DNA from: Roseovarius sp.
GTDB taxonomy: Bacteria > Pseudomonadota > Alphaproteobacteria > Rhodobacterales > Rhodobacteraceae
Assembly (NCBI RefSeq): GCF_027019125.1
Contig: NZ_JALUXE010000034.1
Coordinates: 434,001-498,000, forward strand
Reading direction: 5' to 3'
Length of the DNA stretch: 64,000 nt
Part shown: positions 61,579 to 64,000 of the stretch, in pieces
Layout of the letters: each line of letters starts with the position of its first letter
How positions within the stretch are numbered: position 1 is the stretch's first letter
Translations under genes and position numbers: made by a program
Notes under the pieces: model-generated
What the model saw: the letters and a program-made list of their open reading frames with translations, nothing else
What the model was told of the DNA's origin: nothing
Databases searched by the model: none

Positions 61579-62283
61579 ATGCGCGGGATAACCACCACCG
61601 CCGCCGATGCGCGCCGGTCCGGCAACCGGGTGGTAATCGCCGGGGTGGGGGCCATCGTTGCGATTCTGACCAGTGCGGCCGTGTTTCTGTTCCTCAGTCT
61701 GCCGGATGCCAACGCCTTCAACGCGAGGGTCGAGCGGATCTTTGTCGAGAATGACGCGCTGACCGGTCAGGGCGAAATCAAGCTGTTGGAAATTCTGGCG
61801 CTCTCGGGCACGGCCTTCTCGGAAACACTGGTCAGCTACCGGATGGTGATTTTTGTCCTGCTGGTATTTGCCACCGCGCTTCTTGTGGCGTCGCTGGTTT
61901 TTCTGGTGATGCTGATCACCCTCAACCGCCGTATGGCACAGATCGAACGGTCGGGTATCCAGGTGAGTTCCCTGCTGATCAGCCGAGAGGAAAAGACGGT
62001 CTATCTGAACGATATGGGTTTCAAGCTGACCGATGCCGCCATGGAAACCCTCAGTGTCCTGGCCGAGGCACGATTGGACGATGACGTGATGACCGGGGCC
62101 GAGATCGAAGCGGTGATTTCCGGGCGCAAGCCCGAGGACTGCGAAGAGGCGGCAGGCGCCACGCGCATCAAGCGGCTGCGCGATACCCTTGGCAATCAGT
62201 TGGTGAGCGAGCTTTTGGTCAAGAACATCGCGCGCCGGGGCTATATGCTGGCCATCGACAAGGATGTGATCCGGGTTATCTGA
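61579..62283 (+). CDS. Membrane-anchored protein with C-terminal winged-helix (OmpR/ToxR-like) domain
   Basis: 234 residues. Two hydrophobic segments (VVIAGVGAIVAILTSAAVFL at about 18-37; MVIFVLLVFATALLVASLVF at about 89-108) flank a short periplasmic loop of about 50 residues. The cytoplasmic C-terminal 90 residues follow the winged-helix pattern of response-regulator effectors: VYLNDMGFKLTDAAMETLSV, a segment with TRIKRLRDTLGNQL (the helix-3-like region) and KNIARRGYMLAI, the wing. This is a ToxR-like design in reverse order, with membrane spans first. No receiver domain. Target genes are not visible; the palindrome at 61238 is one option. Confidence 0.68.
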   Translation: MRGITTTAADARRSGNRVVIAGVGAIVAILTSAAVFLFLSLPDANAFNARVERIFVENDALTGQGEIKLLEILALSGTAFSETLVSYRMVIFVLLVFATALLVASLVFLVMLITLNRRMAQIERSGIQVSSLLISREEKTVYLNDMGFKLTDAAMETLSVLAEARLDDDVMTGAEIEAVISGRKPEDCEEAAGATRIKRLRDTLGNQLVSELLVKNIARRGYMLAIDKDVIRVI

Positions 62284-62288
62284 GTCTC

Positions 62289-63161
62289 TCAGACGCCCAA
62301 GGCCGCGACCAGACGCGACCAGTCATGCGCCCAGCCGTCATCGTTACGCTCGCTGAGGCGGATCATCCAAAGTTCCATTTCCTGTTCTGGAAGCGTCTGA
62401 TCGAGCGGCACAAGACGCCCCTCGTCCAGATCGCGTTGCACCATGTCTTCGGGCAGCCATGCCACCCCGATTCCCCGACGCGCATATTCATGCGCCGCCA
62501 GCGTCAGCGCGGTTTCTGCACGACGTCGTAAAACGCGGTGTGCGGGAATGCGCGGCAGGATCGTGCGCGCCATGATCTGTCCCAGAAATACATCTGCAGG
62601 ATATCCGATGAATGGCAGGTCATTACCCTGCGCCAGACGGGGGGCCGCCACCGGCCTCAGCCGCTCGCGCCCCAAGAGCACCTGCTCAAAGCTGCGGTTG
62701 AGCGTGAGTGGTGCAATCTCGGGCACGGCGTATACCACGGCCAAATCTGCCTCGCCGGACAAGAGGCGCAAAAGACATTCCTCGCGGTTATCCGAGCGCA
62801 CCCGCACCGGCCGTCCGCCCTGCGCGGTGAGGATGCTTACAATTGCTGGGGAATGGGTGGTGGTGATGGCATGTTGACAGGCGAGTGTGAGGCCACGCGC
62901 TCCGGCGCTCTGCATCAGGCTCTCGCGCAGGTGGCGTAATTGCGTGGCCAGCGCGCGCATCTCGCCTGACTGCGCCTCGATGTCGGGCAAGAGCACGACG
63001 GGTTTGCGTCGCCGATCAAAGAGCGGCACGCCAAGCGCCTCTTCGATCGCGCGCAGGCGGCGGGTAAAGGCGGATTGACTGACATGCCGTATCTCGGCGG
63101 CGCGGGCGAGTGATCCGGCATCGGCCACTGCCAGTATGTCATCCAACCATTCCAGTCGCAT
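62289..63161 (-). CDS. LysR-family regulator (divergent from cuyA)
   Basis: 290-residue LysR-type regulator. The helix-turn-helix is at residues about 3-60 (WLDDILAVADAGSLARAAEI, HVSQSAFTRRLRAIEEALGV, PLFDR), and the effector domain follows to the end. It starts 96 bases from the cuyA start in the opposite direction, which is the classic LysR-target arrangement, so it is the probable regulator of cuyA; the inducer might be L-cysteate or a related sulfonate. Confidence 0.93.
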   Translation of the reverse strand: MRLEWLDDILAVADAGSLARAAEIRHVSQSAFTRRLRAIEEALGVPLFDRRRKPVVLLPDIEAQSGEMRALATQLRHLRESLMQSAGARGLTLACQHAITTTHSPAIVSILTAQGGRPVRVRSDNREECLLRLLSGEADLAVVYAVPEIAPLTLNRSFEQVLLGRERLRPVAAPRLAQGNDLPFIGYPADVFLGQIMARTILPRIPAHRVLRRRAETALTLAAHEYARRGIGVAWLPEDMVQRDLDEGRLVPLDQTLPEQEMELWMIRLSERNDDGWAHDWSRLVAALGV

Positions 63162-63163
63162 AT

Positions 63164-63176
63164 TGCAATCCTTGCA
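63164..63176. promoter_or_regulatory. LysR-type T-N11-A operator candidate
   Basis: TGCAA-TCC-TTGCA is a 5-bp perfect inverted repeat with T at one end and A at the other, spaced exactly as the LysR consensus T-N11-A. It lies 3 bases upstream of the LysR start and about 80 bases ahead of cuyA, as expected for an autoregulating divergent pair. Confidence 0.6.
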
Positions 63177-63257
63177 TTATATGGGGCGATAATAGCATTA
63201 GACGTGGCCAATGTCCCGCCTTACCCTACGGAAAACGCATGTTAATGGAGGACACCC

Positions 63258-64000
63258 ATGCATCTCGCCCGTTATCCCCGCCGCTTTCTCGCCCATCTGC
63301 CCACGCCGCTCGAGCGGCTGGACCGGTTGACCAAGGAATTGAACGGTCCCGAAATCTGGATCAAGCGGGACGATTGCACCGGGCTCAGCACTGGCGGCAA
63401 CAAGACCCGCAAGCTCGAATTCCTGATGGCCGAGGCGGAATTGCAGGGCGCGGATATGGTGATGACCCAAGGGGCCACGCAATCCAACCATGCGCGTCAA
63501 ACGGCGGCCTTTGCCGCCAAGCTGGGGATGGATTGCCACCTGCTGCTTGAGGATCGGACCGGATCGAACAACGCCAATTACAACAACGGCGGCAATGTCC
63601 TTTTGGATCACATGCATGGGGCGACCACGGAAAAGCGCCCCGGTGGCGGCGATATGAATGCCGAAATGGAAAAGGTCGCGGACAAGTTCCGCGCCGAGGG
63701 GCGCAATGTTTACACCATCCCCGGTGGTGGGTCCAATCCGACAGGTGCGCTCGGCTATGTCAACTGCGCCTTCGAGATGCTGGCGCAGTTCAATGATCGG
63801 GCGCTCAAGGTGGATCACATTGTTCACGCCACCGGCAGCGCTGGCACGCAGGCGGGGCTGATCACCGGCCTCAAGGCGATGAATGCACAGATCCCGCTTT
63901 TGGGCATTGGTGTGCGCGCGCCCAAGCCCAAGCAGGAAGAGAACGTCTATAACCTCGCCTGCGCCACCGCTGAAAAGCTGGGCTGCGCCGGAGTGGTCAA
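63258..64000 (+). CDS. cuyA: L-cysteate sulfo-lyase (CuyA) or D-cysteine desulfhydrase, 3' end missing
   Basis: The gene opens with the ribosome site GGAGG 7 bases before the ATG and runs off the window (247 residues visible). It is a fold-type II PLP enzyme: the PLP lysine is in [11 protein letters not shown] (Lys 49), [11 protein letters not shown] (70-80) holds the serine/asparagine that act on the substrate, and [14 protein letters not shown] follows. [19 protein letters not shown] resembles the N-terminus of Ruegeria CuyA, which releases sulfite and ammonia from L-cysteate; close relatives are D-cysteine desulfhydrases, so the assignment is not certain. Confidence 0.78.
   Translation, partial: MHLARYPRRFLAHLPTPLERLDRLTKELNGPEIWIKRDDCTGLSTGGNKTRKLEFLMAEAELQGADMVMTQGATQSNHARQTAAFAAKLGMDCHLLLEDRTGSNNANYNNGGNVLLDHMHGATTEKRPGGGDMNAEMEKVADKFRAEGRNVYTIPGGGSNPTGALGYVNCAFEMLAQFNDRALKVDHIVHATGSAGTQAGLITGLKAMNAQIPLLGIGVRAPKPKQEENVYNLACATAEKLGCAGVV

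Overview
The window is chromosomal DNA of a GC-rich alphaproteobacterium, most likely a marine Rhodobacteraceae (Roseobacter-group) strain. Supporting signs are a CcrM GANTC methyltransferase, a TIGR02302-family membrane protein, the argH / small lipoprotein / DUF2834 / lysA cluster, several TRAP and ABC uptake systems, a CuyA-type L-cysteate sulfo-lyase, and very tight operons with 1 to 8 base stop/start overlaps. I see no rRNA, tRNA, CRISPR array, insertion sequence, prophage or plasmid gene. No gap between genes exceeds about 230 bases.

Layout. 1-2.5 kb: the end of a Do-like periplasmic protease, then rarA. 2.7-8.4 kb: an oligopeptide-type ABC importer (Tat-exported binding protein, two permeases, fused double ATPase). 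8.5-16.3 kb: two small envelope proteins, a TlpA-like thioredoxin, argH, a tiny lipoprotein, a DUF2834 protein, lysA, a TIGR02302 protein and mscL. 16.4-22.7 kb: rlmH, rsfS, an MscS channel, an HDAC-fold deacetylase, an MFS transporter, asd and a diheme cytochrome c. 22.7-23.9 kb: a sorbosone/glucose-type dehydrogenase overlapping the cytochrome gene.

24.2-34.9 kb is a divergent catabolic island. Leftward run an SgaA/BhcA-like aminotransferase, a TRAP transporter (dctPQM), a crotonase, a class III CoA-transferase and a 2-keto-4-pentenoate hydratase-like enzyme. Rightward run a FAD/Fe-S D-2-hydroxyacid dehydrogenase and a FadR-type GntR regulator. A perfect 19-bp palindrome lies in the shared promoter. 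34.9-44.8 kb is a second catabolic island: a spermidine/putrescine-type ABC importer with a class III aminotransferase, a beta-keto acid cleavage enzyme (BKACE), a GNAT acetyltransferase, an acetylpolyamine amidohydrolase and a DAO-family flavoprotein, all leftward, with a divergent LysR regulator.

44.8-50.6 kb: a Na/Pi cotransporter behind an apparent Pho box, a flavoprotein that looks circularly permuted, a cyclase-TolB-TPR protein and a DUF3307 protein. 50.6-56.7 kb: a thiamin operon thiDOSGEF-thiY-tenA under a TPP riboswitch. 56.8-64 kb: an MmgE/PrpD protein, ccrM with clustered GANTC sites upstream, rnhB, two related exported proteins, a membrane-anchored winged-helix protein and a divergent lysR/cuyA pair cut by the window end.

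The most unusual item is the gene at 46730-48283. Its first half matches the C-terminal half of an amine-oxidase-like flavoprotein, and its second half holds the FAD-binding N-terminal half. The two metabolic islands are the best candidates for undescribed catabolic pathways.
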